A DNA stretch of 64,000 bases, taken from Haemaphysalis longicornis (taxonomy: Eukaryota > Arthropoda > Arachnida > Ixodida > Ixodidae). Positions 34,664-46,170 of the stretch are shown piece by piece. The notes under the pieces were generated by a model. That model did not search any database. It was given only the letters and a program-made list of their open reading frames with translations, and was not told where the DNA came from. The stretch spans positions 50,679,745 to 50,743,744 of the forward strand of contig CM023457.1 in NCBI GenBank assembly GCA_013339765.2. Reading direction: 5' to 3'. How positions within the stretch are numbered: the first letter of the stretch is position 1; the number at the start of each line of letters is the position of its first letter. A program made the position numbers and the translations under genes.

Positions 34664-35838
34664 TAGAGGTGCACAGGCTCGGGCTAACCCAAAAGCCCAA
34701 GCGGGCCGGGCTCAGGCCACCCAACTTACTTTTTACCCAGACCCGGGCCGGACTCGGGCCGAAATGTGAATGCTTCGGACGGCTGGCCCGGCACAGTGAA
34801 GCAATACTTAGGTTTTCTATGATACATACCTGCCAGGTTCGCCGAGATGGCATTAGGGAGATCTGTCCTGGGGGGGGGGGGGGGGGGCGAGAGGCGGGGG
34901 AGGAGAGATACAAAAATTAGTAGCAACAGAATGGAATGATTTACATTTACATGCATTTCTAATTTAGTTACAACAGAGTGGGAGCTGAACTGTTTCGTCC
35001 AAACTACTAACGAGCTACACGACTGGTCAGCTGCTAAAACTTCGATGCGGCTGACGCTACCTTTTTCAAGAACCCCTGGGAATACTGCCGAGCATAACAT
35101 CGTTCCTGCTACACTTCGCCAAAACAACGCGACTGAGCTCGGATTGTGCAAAAACTTGATGCTCGGAAGTGGGGGAAATTTTGTTTAAACCATGCTGAAA
35201 GTCCTCTCGCATTCAGCGTTTCTGCGGTACTGACCAGTTCAATTTGCGCGCATTGCCAACTATGCTTTACAAGTTAATACGATGTCCAGTGGTGTAGGAT
35301 GCGATTGGGTGGTCAGGTAGCTCCAGCACAATGTGGCTAGACTGGGAGAAAGGTTTAGCCAAACACGGGTGTGTATTCGGGAGATTTTTGTTTCGACTGT
35401 ACAATCGTATAAAACTGTCAAAATCCAGGAGTATCCTGGATAATTCAGGAAACCTGGCAGGTATGATGATATCACAGAAACTACATGTTGCTGACGCGGT
35501 AAAAGCACGGATCAGGACTTGTTATGTTTAATTTAGGTTGTTTTGCCTATTATCATTTCCCTTAAGATGCATTTTACCGCCTTGAGGTAGTTTTCGCTTC
35601 CAAACGTGCCCCAATCAGGCGCGTGCCCCTACGGTATTTGGGTTGGAAACACGCATCCGGGCCTGGGCCGGGCGGGCCTGGGCTGGGCCTGGACCAGGCC
35701 TGGGCCATAAGGTTAAGGTCTCGGGCCGGCCTAGGCAGGCCCGTCAGCCTTCTTCGTCGGGTTGGGCCGGGCCTACTGCGATAAGCACCGGGCCCGGGCT
35801 GGACTCGGGCTCAAATTTTTGGCCCATGCACAGCTCTA
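34664..35838. mobile_element. GGGCC-rich inverted-repeat element, probably hAT-like and non-autonomous
   Basis: Begins TAGAGGTGCACAGGCTCGGGC and ends with the approximate complement (GGCCCATGCACAGCTCTA). Both ends lead into degenerate arrays of GGGCC/GGGCT units (34676-34800 and 35655-35815). TAGAG...TGCA ends are typical of hAT elements. No clear 8-base duplication and no transposase. Another inverted-repeat unit lies inside (34826-35464). Confidence 0.55.
34826..35464. mobile_element. inner inverted-repeat unit within the GGGCC element
   Basis: A 14-base perfect inverted repeat (atacctgccaggtt at 34826-34839, its complement at 35451-35464) bounds 640 bases that include an 18-G run at 34870-34887. 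It looks like a second small element nested in the first; target duplication unclear. Confidence 0.5.
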
Positions 35839-36854
35839 GTGTGTGGTTGCCCCTGCTTTGACAAAAGCGCAGCCAGTCTCTTCTCCCAGAGTCATATATA
35901 GTTCTGCAGATACTTTATACATGCAGATACTTTATAAGATGGCACAAGTCATAAAAATAAGTCAGGATACTGTGTGCATGCAACATATTGTGCACTATAT
36001 CAGACCAAAATATAAACATTGCTAGTGCTTGGTTGAATCAGAGCCAAGAGTGCTAGGACACCCACAAGAGAAACGCACAAATTAATGCTAGATACAAGTG
36101 AAAGGCATCAACCAAGAATCGTCGCAACAAGAATAATGTCTGTACAAGAAGATAGTGTTGACAAGAACATCAGCAGGAGTTTATCAAGAAGGTACCCTTT
36201 CCACGCAATACATTCCCCTTAAAGGTTGGTTGCGAGCTATCTTAGGTAGATCTGCTACAGGCCTATAATTTTAGAAAAAGGCACCCTTTCAGAATACGTT
36301 TGGTCCTCAAAATGGATAAAAATGCGGAGAAGTGTTGGAAGGCAAGACTACAAAGGTTTGTCAATGCAGGGCTAAGACCTGTTTTTTAATGCAAGAGCAC
36401 TAAATGGCACATTGAGATGGAAAGCCGGCATCTGTAGCTACAAAACCGCATCTAAAATAATGAACACCCCCACAAAGCCAAATTAATCAGATTAGGTCGA
36501 AAAAAAATTATTCTCTCAACGGTAATAGACCCTAAGCCTCCAGAGGGCGAGTCAAGCATGCATACGACACCAATTCAAATCCATGACTGTAGACTATTAA
36601 AAGGGTGGCATTTCTCTCCCATATAGGCATAAGTCTAGCACTTCCTATTTGCACAACCTCCTTCCACTGGTTTGTTCAGAACACATCTTCTATCGAGCCA
36701 GTGCGAAAGAACTTTGCTATTGACACTTACACTATGACATAGGGTTAGATCGGTGGGCTTTGACACAAACGGCATTGATTTGAGCACCATCAATGCCAAC
36801 ACTTTTTGGCCAGATGCAAAAATTTTGCAGTACAAGATATACTTTTACCTGAAT
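35839..36854. other. noncoding or unrecognised
   Basis: No ORF with a domain. ccccTTAAAGGTTGG near 36223 resembles the outer end of the TTAA elements, but no partner was found. Confidence 0.4.
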
Positions 36855-39640
36855 TCTGAATGAATGAATGAAAAGTCTTTATGCTAGGATGGCTCCTTGG
36901 CCTGATAGAGGAAAAAGGGTGCAGGAGGATGAAAAAAAATGTGCACACACACTGGCACGTATACGCTGCACATTCACAATCACATGCAGTGATTAATGCT
37001 GGTGTCGTGACTGAACATCCAGAGGGAGAGCAGTGTGTCGCGGTGTTGTTGGGGGACTCCATTGGTGCAGGGTGGTGATGTGTGGCGACAAATACTGGAC
37101 ACAGAGGTCCTGGTAGCCAGGGCACTCCCACAGCATGTGGTTCACTGTTGGGTGCGCTTCCATGGCGCACGTAGAACAGCTCACTACGGTGTCCTGTTCT
37201 CGGTCGTTGTCATCACAGTCGTCGTCGGTAGCCCGGGTCTGCAGTGCTGAGGGGCCTGCCATTGTGTACGCACATATCTCAGCGCGACTCCCCCGACGTG
37301 GCTCATGGATGAGGACATGAGCCCCCCGCAGCAGTCCTTGTGGCAGTTGGTGGTCATTGGTAGGGATGTGCCACAAACGAGTGCGCCTTCACTCCTACTT
37401 AGTTGCTAAAATTTCGGCTGTTGGGTCGGCGTTGTCTGGTACAGGCAGTCTGGGTCATCAAGACGGAGTGGTCGTCCATGTGCTTGCTTGCCAACACCTG
37501 TGCAGCTCCATTGCCAATTCCACCAGCGTGATTTGGTACTCAGTCCATCCTCACCTCCACTCCATAGTGCCTGTGCACCTGTTTGCCATTTTGATCCCAT
37601 GAGCAAGCGTCCTAGGTCTGGGTGTGCAGCCAAGGACTTTTACAGCCTTTCTACTGTCCGCGTAAATGACCACCCTTCTCCCCTGTGAGGCAGAGTTCAA
37701 TTTGGCCTGGCCTGGACTTTTGGTCATACCGATTTATCTGTCTGCAGGTGCTGAACGGGGAGATAATAGCCAGCCAGGCTGTGTGTGTGATGGGGTTCCA
37801 AGTAGCAGCCATGAACGCAGAGTTCCAGGTTCTGTCAGCACGGGCAGCTGCTGCTCGATGCTCGGTTTTATGATCCTGCTGATGGAAAGGGGTTTTGGAT
37901 ATTTAGGGAGACATCGAGCCAAGGCTCTAATAGGTGTGTTATCTTGGGTGAATCTGGGGGTAGATCTTTCGTGAGGGTGAGGGGTCTTCCACCCGCTGTT
38001 GTGTTTTGCCATTGTAGTTAGTGGACCTCCTTGTGTGCCTTGATTAAGTCTAAGGGGTGGCAGCCAGGGTAACTGTAGAGCTCTTAAGTCCTAGTGTGCT
38101 GCGATAAGCCAGTTACTGCGTGGAGACATTTGAGATAGAGATCTTCCAGTAGTGCGTACTGTGTTTGCTTCAACACGAAGCAAGCTGCTCAGTAGCATGC
38201 CTTGGCAGTCAGGGTTGCAAGCTCTGCCGATGCATGCGACAGCTCCATCAAAGGGGTTGCTTACAAGGCGGATGAGGTGGCGGTGTTGGCGCCACTGACG
38301 GATCCATTCCTTTGGTTTACCAGCCTCATGAGGGGAACCCCAAGGATCCTCACCCACCGCTCCGCTGGTCACATGATACGTCTTGCCAGCCAGGGTTAGG
38401 CTGACTTTTGTTTGCTTCGAGTCGTAGCCACCCATCAGGAGAAGGTTAGTAATTTCTGGTGATTGCTGCATGCCAGTGGGAGGTAGGTAGTGGTCGATGG
38501 TGTCCAAGTCTTGCTGCATGATTCCCTGTATGTCTGTTGTGGTATCTACCCACAGTGTGATGTCACCCATGAAGAATGTCAAACCAAGGTGTGGGATTTT
38601 CTGCGGTTCTACTGCCAGTCTTCTTATCATGATGTAACAGAGGACAGGCGACAATACGGCACCCTGTGGCACTCCCCGGGCATTTGAGACTGTCCTTAGT
38701 TAGTCTGAGCCAGATATGATCTCAAACATTGGGCCTACCAGGAAGAATCCTACGAAGTTCATGATTCGTGTGCCAACTCCAGCCCCCGCAGAGAGCTGTC
38801 AGTATGGACGAGTGTGCCGCCGTGTCAAATGCCTTCGGCAGGTCTACTGCCAGGAGGATGCCCTGAACCTCAAGGCAGCCCTGACAGCCGGCATAGCAGA
38901 AGAAGAAATATTTGAGTGCACAGCCCTGGGAGGAAGCCAGTCTGGGCTGGATCGAAAAAACCTGGTTTCTACTTTTCGAAGTGATATGCGAGCTGAGTCA
39001 GCACCATGCGCTAGAGGAACTTGCATAGCATTGATGTTAGTGCTATAGGTCTTAATGATGTTTGATTCTATAGGTTTAATGCTGCGAGATTCTAAATGAT
39101 CTTGGGTTTTTTCCTTGGCTTAGAAGTAGGGTAATCGAATGATTCCATTCTGCTGCGATGCTCCCAGCTCACCAAATATCATTAAACTCGTCCAGCAGTA
39201 TGAGCTTCCCCGGCTCATTACGGTCGAGGAGCGTTTGACAAGTGATACCATCCCTGCCTGAAGCACTGCGCACGTTGGCAGCTTCTAGGGCCGGAATCAG
39301 CTCTTGGAGAGTGAATGGTGCCTCAGCTACCACGTCCACGTGGCTGGTTTCTTTGGTCCATAGGCGTGTGGGGCTGTTTGGATGGCTGGTTGTGGGAACG
39401 AATGCCTTAGCAGTGGCCTCCCGAATCTCCTTTGGCATCAGGTCTGAGGCCATTTGCATGTTCAGTGCAGTTTTCCGTGTCCTGCACTGGCCTGACAAAG
39501 GCTTGGAGGGTTTGCTATAATTCGCAAGTGCTGGTTTGCTTGTTGAAGGTTTTGCAGTATTCAAACAACCTCGAGCGGAGCAGCTGCATTGGCGTATCAG
39601 CGAGCTTGAGCAGTTCGTGTTGCGCACTTGGAGGGGATCC
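36855..39640 (-). mobile_element. I-clade LINE (with RNase H), 5'-truncated
   Basis: Minus-strand retrotransposon. The 3' end is cataaagacttttcattc followed by about three TTCA repeats (36860-36872). Order from 5': RT N-terminal block (39627-39169), a short middle block with PKAFDTAAHS (near 38830), RT palm and thumb (38672-38091), RNase H (about 37670-37480), C-terminal Cys-His block (37376-36993). An RNase H domain is characteristic of the I group of LINEs. The endonuclease and ORF1 are missing. Confidence 0.85.
36993..39627 (-). pseudogene. I-clade reverse transcriptase / RNase H polyprotein, broken
   Basis: RT begins with FTLQELIPALEAANVRSASGRDGI (near 39300). The palm has PQGAVLSPVL (38672 onward), but the catalytic box reads LTFFMGDITLWV where YADDITLW is expected: the first Asp of the pair is Gly, so it is dead. 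RNase H: VIYADSRKAVKVL (near 37660) keeps the DS motif, and VPNHAGGIGNGAAQVLA (near 37510) is the closing His block. The C-terminal frame 37376-36993 holds CSTC...HPTVNHMLWEC, the usual zinc-binding end. Many frameshifts and stops separate these blocks. Confidence 0.83.
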
Positions 39641-39854
39641 CTATAGTTGCAAGCCTATTAGCCAGGTAGGCCTCGTGAAGGCTCTCCTGAGTAAGTTAAA
39701 AGGTTCAGTGAATGCTTATCCAGAGTAGAAGCTGACTTGTGCTGCCATCAGATGCCGCTAGAGCTTCTGTGCTGATCTATGCTGCAAACCACACCAAGGC
39801 TGAGAAGTAGGGTCTTCCTACTTATTAGAGTAAATAGTACAGTGCCTATCAAGG

Positions 39855-40247
39855 ATGTATTCTCTGCAATGCGTACGTGTAGGGGGTGAAGCCAACTTGA
39901 GAGGAGCTCGCCGAGCCCCTCACGAGTCGGTTTTAACCATGGCAGTGCAGCGTTTCCCATGCGTGGCACAAGCACGGCGATTCCCGTGCACCTGCATAGC
40001 ATACACCCCACCATTTATCCATCAGCATGCCCAAACTGCAACGAAAATCAGTGTAACAGACTACCTGGGCTTGCCAGAGCACACCAACAGCCCCATTATT
40101 CACACCCCAACCCTCGAGCATCAAGAGGCCGCACTGTGCAGCTCAGACCTGGAGGACCAGCGAAGGTTGGTGGACCTTCTCCAGGTTTTGAGTGCAAACC
40201 TCCTTTCACCTCAAATAGATAAAGTTCGCAGACACGCTGTCAGCTAG
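39855..40247 (+). pseudogene. C-terminal fragment of a second I-like LINE, plus strand
   Basis: Two frames give the usual LINE ending: IHPTIYPSACPNCNEN (CxxC near 40028-40050), then after a one-base shift PTLEHQEAALCSSDLEDQRR (near 40110-40170), the W/EAAL.SSD...Q block that closes many tick LINE proteins. It lies head to head with the minus-strand LINE ending at 39640, in opposite orientation. Only the 3' few hundred bases remain. Confidence 0.5.
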
Positions 40248-42520
40248 GTTAACAATACTTGCTCTCTTTCTTGTAGCACGTGAAGGAAATAAGTGAATCA
40301 CCGTGGAATGGCCGATCAACTCTCCATTACTAGCAGTCTAAGCAACCACATAGCAAACACTCCCACACGACTCACCCTGCATTGCTAGAGTGTGAGTGAC
40401 AGGTGTGATCCTTTGCTTTTCTCCTAAAGCCTTGGTTGTGTTGTCCACACCAACCAGAAAGTGAAATCAACTTATAACGTCCTATAGCTATCATGGTTTT
40501 TGTTAAACACCCAATGGTGCCTTGTTATTGGAGATTAAAATAATTTGAACAACGATGACTTGTTTTCTAGGAAACAAAGAAATGAAGCTGCCATTTCTGC
40601 CCTGTTTCCCCCTTTATTTTTTCATGCCACTGAAGAACACAACACAAAGTGCCCACCACAAACCAGGCCACTATTTTCAACTTTACTCAACCGTTGCCAT
40701 GTTCTCGAGAGCATGTTCTAATTGGCTTTAACTTTGGTCGAAAGGATTCAAAGCCATTTAGTAAAAGGGTGTGTTTTGATACCGTTTCAGTATGGCAGCG
40801 CTCATGCATGGTTGGACAGCAGGGCTGAATAACTCCAGCGCCACTTTCTAAGGACATCCTTTCATTTGGTAGCAGCTGTTGGTAATTTAGGCATAATTTC
40901 TCCAGCAGCTGTCGGCCGCCTTGTTTCAAGCCAATTGCGCTAAAAACATCGGCTTTTTCCACTGGAAGTTGCATAAACATGTACTAGTGGTAGGTAAGTA
41001 TGGTGGGCCAATGCGTCCACCAGCGTGCATGCTTTTTTTGTATAGCACTTCTACGCAAGGCAATACGTCGCGACAAAATCGGGAAAATACGGGCAAAGCC
41101 TACCACCTGGGCTGAGGCAGCCTATCTCAATGTTTCCTAGCCGAGATCTATGTCATTCAAAAGCGCATGACCAGCAAAAAGTTCCCACATACATTTTCTT
41201 TCACACTGAAATGTCCTGCTTTTTCGGTGTTTGCTTCTGAAAAACACTTAGGGCGGCGAGGTCCATTTATTGCTTATTCACCCTTCGAAGTTCCCGACAG
41301 TCACACAATTAGTGTGGGAAAGTGGATCGGATTGGCCATAGCCGTTATCACGGTTTGGGGCCCATTTTGCATTAATAAGCAACTCTGCTGCTGCGAGTGG
41401 AATATTTGTATTCCACAACACTATATTCTTTCGATATTGACCGGCATTGCTTTTGAACTTTAGTGCCTCTTTAAGTACACTGCATTAGAGGCCATAACGT
41501 TTAAACAATCTCAGCATTGGCTCAGCCACCAGAATTCCCATTTCCCCTCACAGGTTAGAGGCCTCACGGCACAGAGGATAAGGGTGGTTTAACACCCCAT
41601 TCTTGGTTGTCTTGGTATTGCCTACAGCCAAAGAGAGTGTTAAGTGCCCTTGCTGAGCGCAACACTTCGGTGGCGCTGCTTACGAGTGTTCGATCGCTCG
41701 ACGTGCTTCCTGTGGAGACAGTGTACGATTAAAGGCATGCGCTTGAACACCTGCGGCTGACTGGTACATAGGAGGCCTATAAGTGTTCCGAAAAAGGTCC
41801 ATGTCAAAAAAGGGGACCAAAAAATGATTTGGGGTCATCCCAGGTAAAATGCTGAGGCCCCTGACACCCCAATCACTTATCTTAGACTTTCAATGCCTAC
41901 GCTGCCTCCCTGAACAAAGCCATAGATAACAGAGTCGACCTAATGCTCGATTGAGTGAACAAAAGGAAGGAGCAGAGATTGCTAACATGATCACATGGGC
42001 CACTGGGGACAGATCTCCGCAGGTTGCTGCCCACTTTCCCTAGAACTGTACGACAACCTCGAAAGCCTGTAAGGTGAAGAAAAATGGGGACACGTTAGGG
42101 AGAAACCATGACAGTTCCAAATTAGTGTTAGGACACCACCAACAAAATATAAGAAAGTGGAAAGGTGTGATGGGCCACCCGTTCGCTGCTAAGCAGCCCG
42201 AACTGTCTATGCCTGCCTAGAATAGAGGCCCGAAAACACAAGACACCCACTGTTGTGAAGCTGTTCAGCCATCGGCCATATGCTGCCATGCGGGTGATCT
42301 GCAAGGAAACATCACATACCGGAAGCTGCCAACATTTACGAAAAGAAATGGACCCTAGAAGGATACAGACTACTCACTAATAACGATGCAGAGGCTTGTG
42401 TAATGTAACCTATTACAGCGCAAAGGTACCTAGACAAAAACTGAGGGAAACCACTGCGTCTCCTGTTCTGTGTCATGTATAATGACTATGTTCAAAAAGA
42501 ATAAAATTGTAGCTCCTAAC
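40248..42520. other. unrecognised stretch with one TTAA-element end
   Basis: ctttagtgcctct followed by TTAA (41471-41474) is the right terminus of the TTAA element type seen at 8000. I found no left partner, so the element is truncated or its left end has diverged. The plus-strand frame at 41167-41463 runs through this end and is not thought to be a gene. Confidence 0.4.
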
Positions 42521-42583
42521 CTGGAAATTCCTTCTCCGTCTGGGATCCTTCACTGAAGCAGAAGCTAAGGGTGCACTGAATGC
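42521..42583 (-). CDS. candidate exon following 42650-42821, minus strand
   Basis: 63 bases between the acceptor tttttttttcag and the donor CCAG|GTTAGG. Continues the preceding exon's frame (IQCTLSFCFSEGSQTEKEFP). Confidence 0.33.
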
Positions 42584-42649
42584 CTGAAAAAAAAGTGCAG
42601 TTAGTAACGTAACACAGAGAGACGCTGAGGAGGAGTGTGAAAGTGTTAC

Positions 42650-42821
42650 CTATTGCAGCCCTAGGAACGGTGGCTTGGATCTCTTGGATGGAGTACTCAG
42701 CACGGTCGAAGTGCACATGTGCAGGGACAGCTCCTGAGCAAGCCTCGGCCATCGACCATGTTGGCACACGCGGAATGCTTGCCATCATTCTTGTGCAACG
42801 TGCACACGGCAAACGTTTTCT
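42650..42821 (-). CDS. candidate internal exon, minus strand
   Basis: Bounded by a strong acceptor (T-rich, CTTACCTTCAG) and a donor GTAACA. The frame is open throughout (RKRLPCARCTRMMAS to QATVPRAAI). Joined to the next candidate exon (42521-42583) the frame stays open across the junction. No family recognised. Upstream ORFs near 43020-43187 and 43446-43685 do not join it in frame with the splice sites I can see. Best treated as a possible fragment of a host gene. Confidence 0.35.
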
Positions 42822-43261
42822 CTGAAGGTAAGAAAAAAACATACGAGAGACAATTGCCTGAAAAGGGGTGGGTCCCAGCAGAGGTTATACGAAAAACAAA
42901 GTTCACATTGACTTCAGATTGAACGTACGGATCAAACAAATTTGTCACCCAGTGCACAAGAACAGCCCACTCCACTTGTGCATTACTCGGTAATTCGGGT
43001 GACGAAGAAACATTTTGCACCTATCACGCATCACTGTTACATCGTGCGGGAAGTCACAATGGAAGATGTTCATACAAACGAGAGGCACGATGAATCCTGA
43101 TGAATCTACAGTGATAATTCCGTGACGGAAAGAGCGGTGGTCTCTAGCCACTTGCCAACAGGGCTGCCGCGGGAGATGGCCCAGCAAAATGCCTCATTGG
43201 ACAAAGTCTACAACAATTTTCAACAGTCGAATTCTGTGGGTTTTACGCGCGAGCTACACCC

Positions 43262-43330
43262 AGGAAATGAGGTGCGGTGTAGCGGAGGCCTTCGGCCTGA
43301 TTTAGACCACCTTGAAGTCTTCAGCCATTA
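43262..43330 (-). repeat. Ruka-type SINE fragment
   Basis: Shares gaggtgcggtgtagcggagg...gatttagaccacctt with the SINE body at 16760-16820, heavily mutated and without the tRNA head. Confidence 0.5.
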
Positions 43331-43339
43331 GTAAAAGCG

Positions 43340-44330
43340 GTTCGGATCGCATTTACTGTTTGGCGACGTGCGGCGAAATCTTGACGCGCGCGTTCAGCGG
43401 GAGACGCATGTTCGTCCGAGCAATCCGGTTTCCGACGCGGTTTTTTTAGCAGGTTGGATGCGCGCGGGAGAGCGCAGCGCGGCGGGTCATCCGGCAGCCA
43501 AACCGGTCATCGGCGCGAAGACGCGTGGGGAACGCGTGTTTTTCCGCCATGTGTTCGATACTTAAAACGGCCGCTGCGTCAGGGATACAAGCCGCGTTAT
43601 TGAGATCAGCAGCCACAGCGGCGGGCGCTTTACAACAGTAATTTCCCACGGCAAGTTGAATGATGATCGGCTCAAAAGCAGCCATGCGTTACCGCCGCTA
43701 TCTCACACTGGACCGACCGTGTAAAACACGCTGGCACCAGCGCTCAGTTGTCAAGCACTGCTGTCACTGGGAGCGGAGATTTACGAGGGCGACTTTTGTG
43801 GCCGAAGGATATCTCTAAGGAGCCGCACATCGCGTCATATCGTCCGGGTCAACCAACATAATTATAGCGCGAAACGCATCAGCGAAAACGCAGCTACGCA
43901 TAGCAGAGCGAACAAGAAGGTCCAATGCACGGATATGGCCTCACGCAGGCTGTGATGCGGGGACACACCTTCAAATGCAGGAGAACCTTTTCGGGAGGCT
44001 AGCGGGAGGCCGGCTTCGTACACGATGTTCACAGCGGTGTGTGACAGCACGCACACGCTTTGGCTTCACCAGCAGTACACCAAAGTAGGCGGCAGTGGCG
44101 TGAAACACTTGTCTTTTCTTGGAACGGCACCACGACGGCATTTTTGTACTCTTACCCGCACACTCCTCCGAAAACAAACACACCTAGAACACGCTGAATT
44201 CACACAGCGAAGGCAAATTTCAGTCGCAACATCAGAAACACGAAAAAGGCCAAACAAACAAAAACAAGCTCCGTCGGATTGGATCGGATAGGACCGACGG
44301 CTAGGCGCGGTCAGTCTCCAGAGTAGCCAA
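43340..44330. promoter_or_regulatory. CpG-rich zone with possible first exon on the minus strand
   Basis: CG dinucleotides are much denser than in the neighbouring sequence (for example 43375-43570), as at housekeeping promoters. On the minus strand ATG at 43685 in the context cgcATGG opens 79 codons (MAAFEPIIIQLAVGNYCCK), with a possible donor GTAAAG at 43633. No TATA box or known core element identified and no protein match recalled. Confidence 0.3.
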
Positions 44331-45363
44331 TGGCCGAAAGTTTTTGTTTTTATTGTTCAAGTGCGTCCTTCGGCATAAACTAAATGAAGCCAAGCAGTCC
44401 CGTCTCCGCAATAAAGTTTTCCGATGCATTGCTCATTCCGGGATTTACTGCTGAAGAACAAGAGTAAGCGCGCGACGAAGTGCGTCGAAGCGGCGCATTC
44501 ACCACCGCTTTATTGCTTGTTTTGTTAGGGCTATTCTTGCTTGTTCAAGAAAAACACGCATTTTTCATGCCAATACACCCTCACAACGATGCTTTACAGA
44601 ATCCGTACCGAGTGCGGTTGTGTGCAAATGCCATACAAACGAGGTGAGTGCGTGTAACAACAGCAGTTGACGCAGGTGGTATGGAGAAAGGGGCGACTGC
44701 AGCGCTACTAGTTCCGGCCACATCCGCTACCACTGCTGTGATTAAACCCAATTAACCTGGATCACTGCCACCGTTTTGTGTGTGGAGCCGACGCGGGATT
44801 TCGTCAAGAGCTCTTTTCTCCAGCGAAATACGTTGGTGTTTGTGTGTGATTTGTACTGTGTCTGCTGTCAGCAGTGCCTCGGCAGGGTATTTCGTTAAGA
44901 TGAGTTCTTTCGCTCGGTGAAATTTTCGAACGTTGCAGCTTGTGTGTGTGTTCTGTGCTTTGTCTGCCGTGAGCAGTGTGTCATCTGCGCTGCTGTCAGC
45001 GCTTCAGCATATTTTCGCCGTCTTGACAGACCGTTTGATGGCTTGTACCAGTTTTGCTTGCACGCCTCTGTTTTCCCTGAAGAACAAGCGTTCGACCAGG
45101 GTTCGTGAAGCCTCGCTGTCAATGGTCAGTCGTGTGCATTCCGGGACACCGCGGTGTCAGTGAATTCCCTCCGAGGGAGCGCGCAGTGGACCCGCAGTCC
45201 ATGGTGGTGCCAGTGTTGGGTCAGCAAACATCCCGTACGTGCCTGGAATTAGACAGCGCTCTATCTGTCTCCTCTGTCACATGCATGATATTCGGTCATA
45301 TGCATGAAGGCAGAGACCCCAGCGGGCTTGGAGGTAAATCAGGGGGCGTTAGGCAGGCTGGCC
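44331..45363. other. unrecognised, moderately GC-rich
   Basis: Two near-repeats of a tgtgtttgtgtg...tctgctgtcagcagtg phrase (44836-44885 and 44938-45000) suggest a diverged tandem duplication of about 105 bases. No gene. Confidence 0.35.
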
Positions 45364-46170
45364 CTAGGGGCCCATGACAAAACAACGAATGAAGCGGTAC
45401 AGAGGGGTATGGGCTGGTCGTCTTTCGAGGCAAGGGAGGCGAGATAACATTCGAGGCAAGATAACATTTGAGGAGAGACTTCGTGACATGGAGGAGGAAA
45501 AATGGGCCGCGAGAGTGGTTAGGAACCCGTATATGAGAAGCATGGACACGCGGTGATGACGGAGGACCAGACAGCTAACCAAGCAGTACGGAAATTCGGT
45601 AGGGAAAGGTGGGGTATACACAACAGTTAAAAGGCAGGTAAAAGCTGCAAAGATGACGAATTGGGTTGTAAGATTGGAGGGGGAAAATACTCCTCGAGGC
45701 TAATGAAACACAGAAACTAGAAATCATGAAGGAAAGTTTCTGACATAACGTGAGGTAGTACATTGCTCTTTGAAGCACGGGCGGGGTGTCTCAGTACACG
45801 GGAATACACGGCTAACTAAAGCAACAGCACGAAACTTGTGTATGCTGCGCAGGGATCGGGAAACCATAGAGCATATTTTCATAGGCTGCACAAAGATACG
45901 ACCATGGCGAGATGATGGGGAAATGACGTTGACGGCGGCTTTGGGTTTGGTGTGATGGGGGAGCGTGAACTTCAGGGCCATAGAGGTGACGAAGAGGCGG
46001 CTGGAGTGGTGGTAGAAGAAAAGTAGGGGAGAGAGTGGGACATAGGAAGAGTAATATACCAAAATATAATTTGGAACAGAAGTAGGGGGGGGGGGTGAAC
46101 AGGTGTGCATGTGCAGGAAGGTGGAGGAAGCAATGGGAGTTTAAAAAAAGGGGGGGGGGGGGGCTAACCC
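45364..46170 (+). pseudogene. 3' fragment of another LINE (Cys-His C-terminus)
   Basis: The frame at 45374-45556 carries FEERLRDMEEEKWAARVV and the NPYMRSMDT block, typical of tick LINE C-termini. LFEARAG near 45765 follows in another frame, then CMLRRDRETIEHIFIGC (45840-45890), the ETxEH..xxC zinc-binding ending. A G-rich 3' UTR follows with G-runs at 46086-46095 and 46152-46163. At least two frameshifts. Confidence 0.7.

Noticed and set aside
34587..35151. Pro- or Gly-rich ORFs on both strands
   Set aside because: Translation of the G-run and GGGCC arrays.
41167..41463. 98-codon plus-strand ORF with a hydrophobic segment
   Set aside because: Reads into the end of a TTAA element; no family, and the hydrophobic part is short.
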